Shown: positions 22,040-33,349 of the stretch, one piece after another
Layout of the letters: each line of letters starts with the position of its first letter
Numbering within the stretch: position 1 is the stretch's first letter
DNA from: Achatina immaculata
Lineage: Eukaryota; Mollusca; Gastropoda; Stylommatophora; Achatinidae
Assembly (NCBI GenBank): GCA_009760885.1
Contig: CM019701.1
Coordinates: 20,514,630 to 20,578,629 of the forward strand
DNA length: 64,000 nt
Direction of reading: 5' to 3'
Notes under the pieces: model-generated
The model's database searches: none
What the model was told of the DNA's origin: nothing
The model's input: only the letters and a program-made list of their open reading frames with translations
Translations under genes and position numbers: made by a program

Positions 22040-22488
22040 GAATAATGAAGATTTCATTGATTACAAAAAATACAATAGTTGTTCAAAGTGCGATAATTTT
22101 AATCCATATTTTAAAAATACAGTGTAGGGCAGATTTCCAAATCTCATGAAAAGCATAATTACTGAAGTAAAAGCAAATGATTTTCACAACTATAGATTCT
22201 CTACTTTTAAAGAAATGTTATAACTATAAAATGCACGCTAAATGTATTATTTTGAAATATACTCAATAAACATAAGATAAACTATTGTTATCGGACTATG
22301 CATACACATAGAGTATACTAGAGTTCGAAGTGCGCTTTGACCGGCTGTTTATGATACGTCATTCCACTATAAACCCATTGTTACATCACATGAGGTAAAT
22401 GGCAGCGTTGCTGACAGACGCTCCACGTCTGACAACAGCTCTGCTAGACAGGCCAAGCCATACGTCATGAGTAAAAATTAGCAGCTAT
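22040..22488. other. No gene recognised
   Basis: AT-rich, nothing supportable. Confidence 0.5.
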
Positions 22489-22500
22489 ATCATGCTATTG

Positions 22501-23083
22501 AATACCTTGGAGCAGTAATAACTTCAGATGGGAAATGCAAAACAGAAATTAGGAACAGAATAGGCCAAGCAAAGACTGCATTTCAGAGAATGAGAAACAT
22601 ATTAGCTAACACATCTTTATCAATGAATGTTAGAAAACGAGTCCTAAAATGCTATATTGAACCTATCTTGTTATATGGAAGTGAATCATGAACAATAGGC
22701 AATTCTGCACAAAAATCATTGGAAGCAGCAGAAATGTGGTTTATTAGAAGAATGTTGCGAATCCCCTGGACAGCAAAAATAACTAATGAAGAATGTATGA
22801 GAAGAGCTGGAGAGACAAAAAACCTTGTCAGAAAGATAAGAGAGAGACAATGTACTTTCATAGGACATGCAATGAGAAGAGGGGGCATAGAAAATATTAT
22901 AACAACAGGAAAAATAGAAGGAAGAAGATCAAGAGGAAGACCAAGAGAAATGATACTGGACAGCCTGACGGGATGGTGTGAGAGGAGATCACCAACTGAA
23001 CTGATGGCCTGCATGAAGGATCGTGTACTCTGGAGAAGCATAATAGCCAACGCCAGTCGGCATGGCAGATGATGATGATGATG
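22501..23083 (+). pseudogene. B2 (RTE-like) LINE 3' fragment with 12-bp TSD
   Basis: Direct repeats ATCATGCTATTG at 22489-22500 and 23084-23095 frame a 583-bp 5'-truncated copy. It encodes (with an upstream TGA at 22688) YLGAVITSDGKCKTEIRNRI, WFIRRMLRIPWTAKITN, FIGHAMRRGG and GRRSRGRPREMILD. These are the C-terminal segments of an RTE-clade RT. The 3' end is a (GAT)n tail. Confidence 0.9.
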
Positions 23084-23095
23084 ATCATGCTATTG

Positions 23096-23669
23096 GAACT
23101 CCTTTACATCAGCAGTCAGACTGTGTGGAGACGCCAAGCTGAGGGCGGCTTCAATGCTGCAGACCAATTAGGGGCAAAATCCTCGCTTCCTTACACCGAC
23201 AAGCACCCATTATCTGGGCTGCTAATGGTGGATTCTCACACCTACAGCATTCATAGGAGGCTGATAAATCTGAAGAGTCAATGTTATGTACAAACTTATC
23301 AATAAAGGTATGCGCATGTACACAAGGCAACACGAACGATTTCAGGTTGCTAATGATTTGCAGAGAGATCAGTATGAAATGGTAATGCATCTGTAATGGT
23401 CTTAAATGAAATCAACTATAACTTTCGGTCTGCATTAGTGTTAACTGAGACTGCTTTTACTGCTCAGAGATTGTAATTAATTTACATGTTCCAGTTGTAT
23501 CTTTTTCCAGTATTAGTACAAAACAAGGAGTGTCGCAAGATTTGGCATCAAGCAAGAATGCAAAGCCACGTTCTGCCCTACTCCTGTCCCCCCCCCCCCC
23601 AATTAGAATAGGTTATATTTCTAGCAGTAACTGGCTCTCATGTAACATGCACAGGAGACATTCATCAGA
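23096..23669. other. No gene recognised
   Basis: Mixed sequence with a poly(C) run at about 23588-23601. A 78-codon frame at 23069-23305 overlaps the LINE tail and is not called. Confidence 0.5.
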
Positions 23670-24837
23670 TACGAGGGTTGATTGATAAGTTCTCGGCATA
23701 CTTGAAATACACAGTTGATATTAGATGCATTTGTAGATCAGATTAATGTAAGATTTCTGCATCAAGGCCTCATCATCGAAAGAGATCCATGAGGATATGG
23801 TAGAGACTCTAGGGGAGAGTGCCCCTTCTTACAGCACAGTGAAGAAGTGGGCAGCTCATTTCAAACATGGAAGGGAGAGTCTGGAAGATTATCCCCGTCC
23901 AGGAAAACCAAGAACGGTAACCACCGATGAAACCACCTGCAGAATCCATGACATGATAATGGAGGATAGACTACTAACTGAATGGTGCATTGCTACTGAG
24001 TTGGGCATCTCCCAGGAACGTGTTCATGCTATTATTAACAACGATCTTCAAATGACAAAGGTCTCTGCTCGATGGGTCCCGAAACTTCTTGGAGCTGATC
24101 ACAAACGACAGCGTCTCAACATGTCAGGAGACAATCTTGGCAATTTTTCTGCACATCCTGAAAAGTTTCTTCAGCAATTTGTGACAATAGATGAGACTTA
24201 GGCTCACCATTTTCAACCAGAAAACAAGGAACGATCAAAGCAGTGGAAACATCATGGACCCCCTCCTCCAAAGAAAGCAAGGGCGGTTCTGTTTGCAGAC
24301 AAAGTGATGGATTCCATCTTTTAGGATTCAGAAGGTGTGCTATTGGTAGACTATCTTCAAAAGGGCAGAATGGTCACCGGGGCCTATTATGCTAATCTTG
24401 TGAAGCAACTGCGGGTCAAACTGAAGGAAAAGCGTCGAGGGAAATCGACGAGAGGAGTCATCTTGCAGCAAGACAATGCTCCAGTTCACAAGTCGGCGGT
24501 GGCAATGGCTGCCATTCATGAATGCGGCTTCTAGCTTCTTGAGCATCCTCCTAATTTCCCAGATTTGGCCCCTTCAGACTATTACCTATTTACCAAACTC
24601 AAAAAGGATCTCAGTGGTGGCAAATTTGCTTCAGATTATAACGTCATTCATTCTGTAGATCACTTTCTACTGGCACAAGATGCTGACCTTTTACAAAGAA
24701 GGGATCCGTATGCTCCAGGATCGCTGGACTAAGTGTATAAACATGCAAGGAGACTATGTTGAGATATAACCCCAAAAACTGTCCACAAATAATCCGTTGT
24801 ACCTTACGCCGAAAACTTATCAATCAACCATCATATA
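23670..24837 (+). mobile_element. mariner-type DNA transposon, near-complete
   Basis: The inverted termini are well preserved: GGTTGATTGATAAGTTCTCGGC at about 23676-23697 against the reverse complement GGTTGATTGATAAGTTTTCGGC at about 24808-24829, with a TA at each outer edge (TA is the mariner target). Length is about 1.17 kb, slightly below a typical 1.3 kb mariner. The transposase is inactivated by stops (next entry) but the termini could still be recognised by an active relative. Confidence 0.9.
23797..24769 (+). pseudogene. mariner transposase, DD34D, with three in-frame TAG codons
   Basis: Helix-turn-helix N-terminal region: STVKKWAAHFKHGRESLED and PRPGKP, then TELGISQERVHAIIN. Catalytic triad: D of TIDET (about 24187), D of LQQDNAPVHKS (about 24472) and D of APSDYYLF (about 24577). 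There are 34 residues between the second and third Asp (counting a stop as one), which is the mariner signature. Stops TAG at 24199, 24322 and 24532 all lie in the main frame, the first two after contexts where Trp is expected (DETW, IFWD). A later frameshift precedes the C-terminal WTKCINMQGDYVEI. It is dead but young-looking. Confidence 0.9.
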
Positions 24838-25439
24838 ATGGAATGTCATATCCAGCAGCTGCCTAGATTGAAAAATGAGACACCTGACGTACGAATTGTA
24901 GCGAGTACACTTTTGTTTGATTTTTTACAATGTTTTTAATGGCGTTGTTTAACGTTTAAATCAACTTTAGTTCTGTTTTTCTCAGTTATAATTTTTTATG
25001 CATATTTTTAACGTCGAGTTCACAGTTTCGACTGGATGAATGCACACATTATAAGATGAATCTAATTTTTGCTCACTGCACTTCTGTGTCGTTCATACGA
25101 ATAGTTTAATTAATTGTGGACCATTAACATCCCGTTAATTTTAGCAAATGAAGAGGATATAGGAATCAGCAGCGTTATGAAGGTTTGGAAAGAAGTGACC
25201 ATTTTACATGGAAATATAAATGAACGTGAAGAAGGCCCCAGAGAGGAAGTTAAAAGTAAACAAAATTGATCAGACTTTAAATATCTTTGTGGGCGATAGC
25301 GAATTTGACGATTAAACTTCAATATGACCGATAGTTGTTGACGCTGTGTCTCTGATGACAAGGACAATCACTACAATCATTACATAGGTACACAACTAGA
25401 TTGTCCGAACATAAAACTCTGCTAAAAATCTGCATTCTT
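24838..25439. other. No gene recognised
   Basis: AT-rich spacer between the mariner and the LINE C composite. Nothing supportable. Confidence 0.5.
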
Positions 25440-25568
25440 CTTCTTTAGCTTTCCGAACCATTAAAGCTCAATGCTGCAGATAACATTTGCCTCCATTCTT
25501 CTCTATTCCTAATCTGTTCTCTCCGGTTGGTGACATCTATTTCTTTTAGATCCCTCTTCTATGTTGTC

Positions 25569-27698
25569 TTTTGAGTTTTTAATAGCAGACATGAAGATAA
25601 AGATAAAAAAGACAGTTACAGGATCAAGACCACTCCGCTTTGATCTTACAAAAATACCAGAACAATACGGTATAGAAGTGAAGAACCGTTTCGAAATCCT
25701 GAGGTACAGGAGGAGATGACACCAGATGAATTCAAACACAGGCCAGAGATATCTTAATAACAACAAAAACTAAAGACGTGGTTCCAATAAAGAAAACACA
25801 AAAGAATGGATAGATTACAGCAGGCACACTAGAATTGATAAAACAACGTAGAGAAATGAAGACACAATGGAAAGTGACAAACAACAACAAAGAGGAATAT
25901 AAATCTTTAACAAAAGAAGTATGAAGAAACATAAGAAAAGACAAAAAAAAACAATACATATAAGAGTGTTGTGAAAGAATAGATGGACATCAGAAGTGTG
26001 GAAGAGATAGTGAAATGTTTAAAGAAATGAAGACATTGATGAGAAATCTCACATCTACGATAAATGTAATTTGTGACGAGATGGGGAATACCTTGACAGG
26101 GACAGAGGAAATTATAGAAAGATGGAAGGAATATTGCAGAGGAATGTATGAAACAACCGATTGTGAAAACAGAAATCAACAGTGTAATTATTAATGGAGG
26201 AGAAAGAACCCGAACCGACAATAGAAGAAGTTTTATGGGCAATAAAGAATCTGAAAAATGGTAAATCACCAGGATGTGATGAGATAACAGCTGAACTTAT
26301 TAAAGCAGGAGGAAAGAAATGTGCAACAATCTAACATATGCACTATGTAAAAAGATATGGCATTCAGATATTTGGCCAAAAGAATGGAAAAGAACTGTAA
26401 TCATACCACTGCCAAAAAAAGGGTAACCTGAAATTATGCACAAACTACAGAACTGTTCCCTTGATTAGTTATGCCAGTAAAATCCTGTTAAAAATCATAA
26501 TGAGTAGACTTTGTAAGAAAAATGAAGAAGTCAGTCCAAGCTGGTTTCAGGCAAAGAAGAGGATCAAGAGATCATATACTCAATATAAGATTAATAACAG
26601 AGAAATGCAGAGAGTTTTATGTGAATCTATATTTATCTTTTATAGACTATTCAACACCAGAAACTTTGGGAAATAATGGAAAAAATGGGATTTTCAACAC
26701 ATTTGATACAATTGACATCACTGCTGTATCTAGACCAACAGGCAGCAGTAAGAATAAATGGTGAAATAACAATTTGGTTTGGTGTAAAACAAGAGGTCCG
26801 TCAGGGGTGCATATTGTCGACTTAATACTTGTATACTGAAAATATAATGAGGAATGTTAGAGAATATGAAGACAAAGAATATTATGATATGATAACAATT
26901 GGAGGTTATGAAATACCAGAGATTAGATATGCTGATGATACAGTATTACTGTCCACAACACAAAAAGGAATGGAAAAACTAATTATATCAGTCCGTAAGA
27001 ACAGCGAAGAGCAAAACCTCTATCTTAATGGCAAGAAAACTAAACTGATGACAACTGACAAAACAAATAAGACAGCTGAAATATGTATCAATGAAGAAAA
27101 ATTGAAAGATGAGCTCTGAATATCTTGGATCACTACTAACTAATAATGGAGATACAATGAGGGAAATTAAAAGGAGGACATCTATCGCTCTTAAGCAAGT
27201 AAAACAACTAAAGAATCTGTGAAGAGGAACAGACAGAACTACAAAAATAAGATTTTTAAGGGCATGCATCTTTCCCATCACAACATATGCCTGTGAGACC
27301 TGCACATTTAACAAAATAGCAGAGAAACACATAAATGCCCTTGAATGTAAATGCTACAGAAGAGTTCTTCAAATATAATGGACACAAAAAAGAACAAATA
27401 TATCCATTCTACAAGAACTTAATATTGAAGAAGGCTGGCTAGTAAAGAGGATTAAACAAAGAAAACTTCAATATTTTGGACACAATAAACGTCATGATAA
27501 TTTAGAGAACCGTCTTGGAAGGGTATATAATGGGAAAAAGAAAGAGAGGAAGACTAAGGCGAAGGTGGTTGCAAGACATCGTTGATGTTCTGCAAATGGA
27601 TGCATCAGCAGGAGTGGATCTTGCTTACAACCAAGAGGCCTACAGGAGTGCTGTTAGGGAGGCAAAGTTCCACAAAGGACATGCAAATGAATGAATGA
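25569..27698 (+). pseudogene. RTE-type LINE inserted into LINE C
   Basis: Plus strand, heavily frameshifted. In order: linker with NNKEEYKSLTKEV, KNGKSPGCDEITAELIKAG (26255-26310), SYASKILLKIIMSRL, QAGFRQRRGSRDHI, GVKQEVRQGCILS-like motif B with breaks, YTENIMRNVREYE, EIRYADDTVLLST (motif C, about 26925), then the charged C-terminus ending HKGHANE with an (AATG)n tail. It resembles the RTE/BovB clade by these motifs. Short direct repeats ATGTTGTC at 25561-25568 and 27699-27706 fit a TSD. Confidence 0.85.
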
Positions 27699-28264
27699 AT
27701 GTTGTCGTGGCCTACTCCTTGACCGTGTTTCCACCATCTCTTGTGTATACATCATTTTCGTTTGTCCGTTCTTTTCCATTCTTTCTACATACCCCAGCAA
27801 GTGTATTCTGTTCAATTTCAAGATATTTTTAATTTGGTAGTATTTAAATAAGCTGTTCAGTTCAGTGTTCTTTCTAGCTCTCCATTCTCCACTATTAGTA
27901 TCCTTTGTGGGCCCAAAGATTCTTCTTAGGATCTTGTTCTCAAAGATCTGCAATTGTTCATCTTTCTTTGTTGTACTCCACGTTTCTGATCTATACATGA
28001 CAGCTGGTCGTATTATAGTTTTGTAGATTGTAATTGTAGTGTTTTGGGCAGGAGTTTGGATTTTAAAAGGTGTTGCAATACAAAGTATATTTTTTCCCTA
28101 TCTGTACTTTGATTTTAATTTCTTCGCTTATTGTGTTGCTTTCTGTTGAAGGTTGTGCCTAGATATTTGTATATTTCTACTTTCCTAATAATCATCCCTT
28201 CAACATTTGTATAATCTGGATCATCCTGTCCCTGTTCTCTTGGTATCTTCATATACTCTGTCTT

Positions 28265-28547
28265 ATCTTGGTTAATGGTCAAGCCCACTTTTATTGGTAC
28301 ATCTCTCAGATGTATACAGATATTGATGACTTCTTGCATATTTTCCTCCACCAGGTCGACGTCATCAGCATATCCTAGTATTTTAGCTTGTTTTTCTGTA
28401 CTGCTTTCTTCTTTTGCTTTTCTGATTGAATAGTAATGGGGATAATGTACCACCTTGTTTTAAACCAGTTCTTGTAGAGAAGGGTTCTGACATTCTTCCT
28501 TTATATATTACTATATTTTGTGTATCCTCCATACATATTCTGGTCAG
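28265..28547. repeat. 283-bp direct repeat, left copy
   Basis: LINE C sequence (minus-strand RT motif C region) identical over all 283 bases, by my reading, to 30340-30622. The two copies exactly bracket LINE A2. See findings. Confidence 0.9.
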
Positions 28548-30326
28548 TATTATGACAACTTAGCAGAGACAGCAGAGAAAGCAGCATATACAAATGACAT
28601 GAAAACCATATATAAAATCACAAAGCAGATGACGGGTAACTTCAATACAAGATGTGAAAGTGCAGTAAGAACACAAAATGGACAACTGGTCAGTGGAGAA
28701 AGAGAAAAAATTGAAAGATGGAGGGAACACTTTAACACCCTACTAAACAGAACACAAGCAGCACAAGCAATAGATATACCTGAAGCAAAAGCGGAACTAA
28801 ACATCAATACAGGACCAATAACAATAAATGAAGTAAAAGAGGCGATAAAGATGCTAAAATCAGACAGGGCACCAGGTGAAGATGAAGTGACTGCTGAGAT
28901 GTTGAAAGCAGAAGAAACAGAAACACCAAAACAACTTTGCCGGATATTACAACAAATTTGGGATTTAGAAAAAGCCCCAGAGGAGTGGAAAACTGGTCTT
29001 ATAGTAAAACTACCAAAGAAGGGTGACCTCAGAGATTGCGGGAACTGGAGAGGCATTACCCTACTGCCACTCACTAGTAAAGTATTTTGCAGAATAATCA
29101 TCAACAGAATTGTACCAATACTTGAGGAAAAACTTCGGAAAGAGCAGGCAGGATTTAGGAAAGGAAGATCATGCATAGACCATATATTTGTACTTAGACA
29201 AATATTAGAACAGGCAAATGAGTGGCATAGCACAACATATGCATTATTCATAGATTTTGAGAAAGCCTTTGACAGTGTCAACAGAGATGCACTGTGGAAA
29301 ATCCTAAGATGGCATGGCCTCCCCCATAAAATAGTTAATGTAATCAAAGCCCTATACGAGGGTTTTCAGTGCAAAGTTATCTGTGGAGAACATACCTCCA
29401 GCAGCTTTAGGGTACAAACAGGAGTGAAACAGGGATGTGTACTATCACCAACATTATTTATCTTGGCAGTAGACTGGTTAATGAAGGAGGCAACATCAGA
29501 CAAACGCAGAGGATTACAATGGACCCTTAACACAGTGCTGGAGGACCTTGACTTTGCGGACGACATTTGTCTATTATCAAGCAGTCACAAAGATATGCAA
29601 GATAAAATAAACAAGTTAACCCAGAATGCAAACAACATAGGACTAAAGATCAACGTAGGAAAGACAAAATTAATGAAGCAAAATGTGAACAACAGAAATG
29701 TACTCAGAGTAGATAACAAGTTAGTGGAGGAGGTCAACGAATTTGTATACCTTGGCAGCAGAGTAGTAGAAAATGGAGACAGCACAGAGGACATCAACAG
29801 CAGACTTACTAGAGCAAACCAGGCTTTTGCAATGCTACAGAATATATGGAAATCAAATAAACTAAGCATAAATATGAAAATCAGGATATTTAAGAGTAAT
29901 GTTCTAAGTGTACTACTCTATGGTAGTGAATGCTGGAAAATCACCAAAACCATAGAAAACAAGTTGAATTCTTTCCAGACTAAATGTTTACGTAGAATTA
30001 AAAAAATATTTTGGCCAAACACCATAAGAAATAACATCTTATTGGCAGAAATGCAGATGAAACCACTGACAACAATTATTGAGGAAAGACGCTGGCGATG
30101 GTTGGGACATGTGCTCAGAATGACTGACAACTCACTACCAAAAATAGCACTAAGATGGACACCACAGGGGAACAGAAGTAAGGGTAGACCAAAAGAGACA
30201 TGGAGAAGAACAACAGAAAGGATGTTGAGCAATAGAGGGCTCACCTGGGCAAGAGCAGAAAAAAAGGCGAAAGACAGGCATTTGTGGAAAACCCTTGTGG
30301 AAGCCCCATGTGCCCTGGGCACTTAA
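28548..30326 (+). CDS. LINE A2 reverse transcriptase ORF (about 592 codons of element sequence, intact)
   Basis: Open from the truncation point to the stop TAA at 30324-30326. The reading frame stays open into the flanking repeat (first ATG 28518), but that part is LINE C sequence, so no native start is present. RT landmarks: APGEDEVTAEMLKAE, KKGDLRDCGNWRGITLLPL, AGFRKGRSCIDHIFVLRQIL, FIDFEKAFDSVNRDALW (motif A), QTGVKQGCVLSPTLF (motif B), DLDFADDICLLSS (motif C, FADD intact), VYLGSRV, then C-terminal RRWRWLGHVLRM and GRPKETWRRT. All RT catalytic motifs look intact. Without the endonuclease half it cannot be autonomous. Confidence 0.9.
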   Translation, partial: YYDNLAETAEKAAYTNDMKTIYKITKQMTGNFNTRCESAVRTQNGQLVSGEREKIERWREHFNTLLNRTQAAQAIDIPEAKAELNINTGPITINEVKEAIKMLKSDRAPGEDEVTAEMLKAEETETPKQLCRILQQIWDLEKAPEEWKTGLIVKLPKKGDLRDCGNWRGITLLPLTSKVFCRIIINRIVPILEEKLRKEQAGFRKGRSCIDHIFVLRQILEQANEWHSTTYALFIDFEKAFDSVNRDALWKILRWHGLPHKIVNVIKALYEGFQCKVICGEHTSSSFRVQTGVKQGCVLSPTLFILAVDWLMKEATSDKRRGLQWTLNTVLEDLDFADDICLLSSSHKDMQDKINKLTQNANNIGLKINVGKTKLMKQNVNNRNVLRVDNKLVEEVNEFVYLGSRVVENGDSTEDINSRLTRANQAFAMLQNIWKSNKLSINMKIRIFKSNVLSVLLYGSECWKITKTIENKLNSFQTKCLRRIKKIFWPNTIRNNILLAEMQMKPLTTIIEERRWRWLGHVLRMTDNSLPKIALRWTPQGNRSKGRPKETWRRTTERMLSNRGLTWARAEKKAKDRHLWKTLVEAPCALGT

Positions 30327-30339
30327 GGTTCAGAGAGAG
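28548..30339 (+). mobile_element. LINE A2, 5'-truncated, flanked by 283-bp direct repeats
   Basis: A 1792-bp insertion between the identical 283-bp LINE C segments. It begins in the linker upstream of the RT and ends GGGCACTTAAGGTTCAGAGAGAGA, a short (GA)n tail. It is related to LINE A in motif layout but clearly separate. A second, older fragment is at 2469-2911. Confidence 0.9.
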
Positions 30340-30622
30340 ATCTTGGTTAATGGTCAAGCCCACTTTTATTGGTACATCTCTCAGATGTATACAGATATTG
30401 ATGACTTCTTGCATATTTTCCTCCACCAGGTCGACGTCATCAGCATATCCTAGTATTTTAGCTTGTTTTTCTGTACTGCTTTCTTCTTTTGCTTTTCTGA
30501 TTGAATAGTAATGGGGATAATGTACCACCTTGTTTTAAACCAGTTCTTGTAGAGAAGGGTTCTGACATTCTTCCTTTATATATTACTATATTTTGTGTAT
30601 CCTCCATACATATTCTGGTCAG
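30340..30622. repeat. 283-bp direct repeat, right copy
   Basis: Identical to 28265-28547. After it, LINE C continues uninterrupted (ATTGATTAATTTATTAGG). Confidence 0.9.
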
Positions 30623-31408
30623 ATTGATTAATTTATTAGGTATCTCAAATTCTTTCATAATTTTCCATAAGATGCTCCTATCTATGCTGTCATAGGCTTT
30701 CTTGAAGTCAAATCTTTTCTATGTTCACAGTAGTTTTCTGCTCTTTGATGTAGATAACATATTTGGTCTATGGTTGATCTATTCCTTCTAAAACCTGCTT
30801 GATAGTCTCTCAGTATGTTCTCGCTTATGGTTTTAATCTATTTAAAAATATAATAGATAGTATTTGTAGCTTGTTTGTAGTAATGATATTCCTCTAATTT
30901 TTCACACTTGCTCTTATCACCTTTTTTGAATACTGGAATCAGTAATGATTCACTACATTCACTAGGGAGTTTTTCTTCTCTCCATATTTGTTGTATTAGT
31001 GCACATATCTCTTCATGTAGATTTAGACTTCCTTCCTTAATCAGTTCTGCAGCAATTCCATCTCAACCAGATACCGTAGTGACTTCTTCTAAGTCTGGTT
31101 AATCTATTTCAGGTTCACAAGTCTGTATTTATTCGCAGGGTAATGCGGTTATAGGCAGTTTAGTAGTTTTTCAAAATATTCTTTCCATCTGATACAGATT
31201 TTCTCTTCATTATTTATCATGTTATTATTATTTATCCTTCAAGGTCTGCAGAGGTTGTTTATACCATTGCTTTACCGTTCATAATTCTTTATAGAATTCC
31301 CTGCTTTTTTAATTCTGATGGCTTGTCTGCATCTCACTTACCATGTCTTTCATATATTGTCGTTTTTGTTGACGAATAACTTTTTTAGCTTCTTTACATT
31401 ATGTGTGG

Positions 31409-33345
31409 TCATCATCATCATCATCATCATGTGCCGTGCTGACTGGCGCTGGCTATTATGCTTCTCTAGAGTACCCGATCCTTCATACCTGTCCAGTATC
31501 ATTTCTCTTGGTCTTCCTCTTGATCTTCTTCCTTCTATTTTTCCTGTTGTTATAATATTTTCTATGCCCCCTCTTCTCATTGCATGTCCTGTGAAAGTAC
31601 ATTGTCTCTCTGTTATCTTTTTGACAAGATTTTTTGTTTCTCCAGCTCTTCTCATACATTCTTCATTAGTTATTTTTGCTGTCCAGGGGATTTGCAACAT
31701 TCTTATAATAAACCACATTTCTTCTGCTTCCAATGATTTTTGTGCAGACTTGTGATTCACTTCCATATAACAAGATAGGTTCAATATAGCATTTCAGGAC
31801 TCGTTTTCTAACATTCATTGATAAAGATGTGTTAGCTAATATGTTTCTCATTCTCTGAAATGCAGTCTTTGCTTGGCCTATTCTGTTCCTAATTTCTGTT
31901 TTGCATTTCCCATCTGAAGTTATTACTGCTCCAAGGTATTTGAATTTCTGCACCTGCTTTAGAATAGTTCCGTTTAATTTTATACTGCATGCTGGTGGAT
32001 TCTGTTTCTTAGATATAACCATAGTCTCTGTCGTTTTGATGTTCAAAGTAAGGCCTTTCTGTTCACTTTCTTTGGCGACTTTATCTAAGAGATTTTGCAG
32101 GTCTTGTTGGTTCTCAACTATCAGTACTGTGTTGTCAGCATACCGAAGGTTGTTAATATTGTATCCTCCAATTTTTATGCCTGGTTCTGTGATGATTGTT
32201 CTTAGAATATTCTCGCTATCCAGAGAAAAAAAGGTCTAGAGATAGTACACATCCTTGTCGCACGTTTTACAATCCTCAGGTCTTTGCCGTCTATATTGAT
32301 GTCTTCAAGCATTTTAATAATTTCATTATGTTTCACCTTGTCAAATGCCTTGGTGTAATCAATGAAGCACAAGTACTTCTAAAGCTCTTTCTGTTAGTGT
32401 TCGTTAAGCATAAATGGCATTGTGTGTTCCCTTTCCTTCAACAAATCCAAGCTGTTCATCTGCTATTTCCATTTTTATCTTTTTCCTTGTTCTTCTCATA
32501 ATTAGTCTCAGAAGTAGCTTCGTTATGTGACATGAGAGGCTGATAGTCCGGTGGTCTTCACATTCCTTTGCACCTGGTTTCTTTGGTAGTGCTCTAAACG
32601 TGGATTTAATCAGGTCACTGGGAATATAACCACTGTTGAAAATGTCATTCAGTAACTTGGCTATTATTTTTATTCCTGTCTCCTTATGTGTGGTACTTCT
32701 CCTCATTTGTTTCGTTGCTCATATCATTCAACCATATCTGTCTTGCTGTTCTTTTCTTTATGACTGCCTCTGCAGACTTCATCGAATCAGTTCTTTTTTT
32801 TATTTATGGTCTTGACTCCCAGGCATTCTTCCACTGTGTTCTTTATAATGGTTTTTATATCTTCCTATCTATCATCAATGCTTTTATTTTCTTCATTCCC
32901 TCTTGTGTTTATCTTACATTTTAGCTCTTTTCAGAATTTTCTTTTGTGTCTTCTCTTTTCAATGCCTTTTATTTAATTTAATATAAAATTTTTTCTTCAG
33001 TCTGAATTTTAATTTAGCTCCAACAAGATAATTGTCAGTGATGCATTCAGCCCCTCTGTAACTTCTGATCTGAAGTATGTTTGTTGTGTGCTTGGTATCA
33101 ATTAAAACCATTTCTCCTATGACTGTTATATTTTCTCCAAGCCATCTGATTTCCTGTAATGCTGTAACATTCATGTCATACCTACTTAGTTCATCTGCTA
33201 ATTCTTTAGTTGCTCCTTGTCTGTATAAACTTCTTGTATTCCATGTTCCAAATCTTATAATATTTTTGACGTTCCAAGTTCGTAATCCATTTTTATCCGT
33301 CCAGTTTGAGGCTTCTCTATCTGTTCCGTAACTTTAATCTTTTTT
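31409..33345 (-). pseudogene. B2 (RTE-like) LINE with APE endonuclease start and internal deletion
   Basis: Minus strand. The 3' end is a (GAT)n tail (ATC repeats at 31409-31429). From 5' to 3': endonuclease N-terminus FGTWNTRSLYRQG and MNVTALQEIRWLGEN, a jump to the endonuclease C-terminus IRSYRGAECITDNYLVGAKL (the middle, roughly 130 residues, is missing at about 33100), linker, LPKKPGAKECEDHRTISL, GFVEGKGTHNAIYA, a broken middle, NNPPACSIKLNGTILKQVQKF-type, KYLGAVITSDGKCKTEIRNRI, WFIIRMLQIPWTAKITN, FTGHAMRRGG and GRRSRGRPREMILD. Frameshifted; dead. Confidence 0.85.
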
Positions 33346-33349
33346 ATGG

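Larger units (their letters stand above)
25440..31408 (-). mobile_element. LINE C, interrupted by two nested insertions
   Basis: Minus-strand LINE C pieces lie at 25440-25568, 27699-28547 and 30340-31408. The piece nearest the 3' end matches 63764-64000 (CTTTCCGA-CCATTAA-GCTCA, TGCTGCAGATAA). Coding signatures on minus: DGIAAELIKEGS, FRRNRSTIDQ, GLKQGGTLSPLLFN, AYADDVDLVEEN (as GYADDVDLVEEN), KYLGTTF, TWSTTKKDEQLQIFENKILRRIFGP. It is a distinct non-LTR family with a GLKQGGTLSP motif B. The RTE (25569-27698) and LINE A2 (28548-30339) interrupt it on the opposite strand. Many frameshifts; dead. Confidence 0.85.

Noticed and set aside
24838..25439. Search for a partner gene or captured host sequence next to the mariner
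   Set aside because: No coding signal or similarity to other parts of the window.
28550..30322. Several minus-strand frames opposite LINE A2
   Set aside because: Same reason: antisense shadow of an intact RT ORF.
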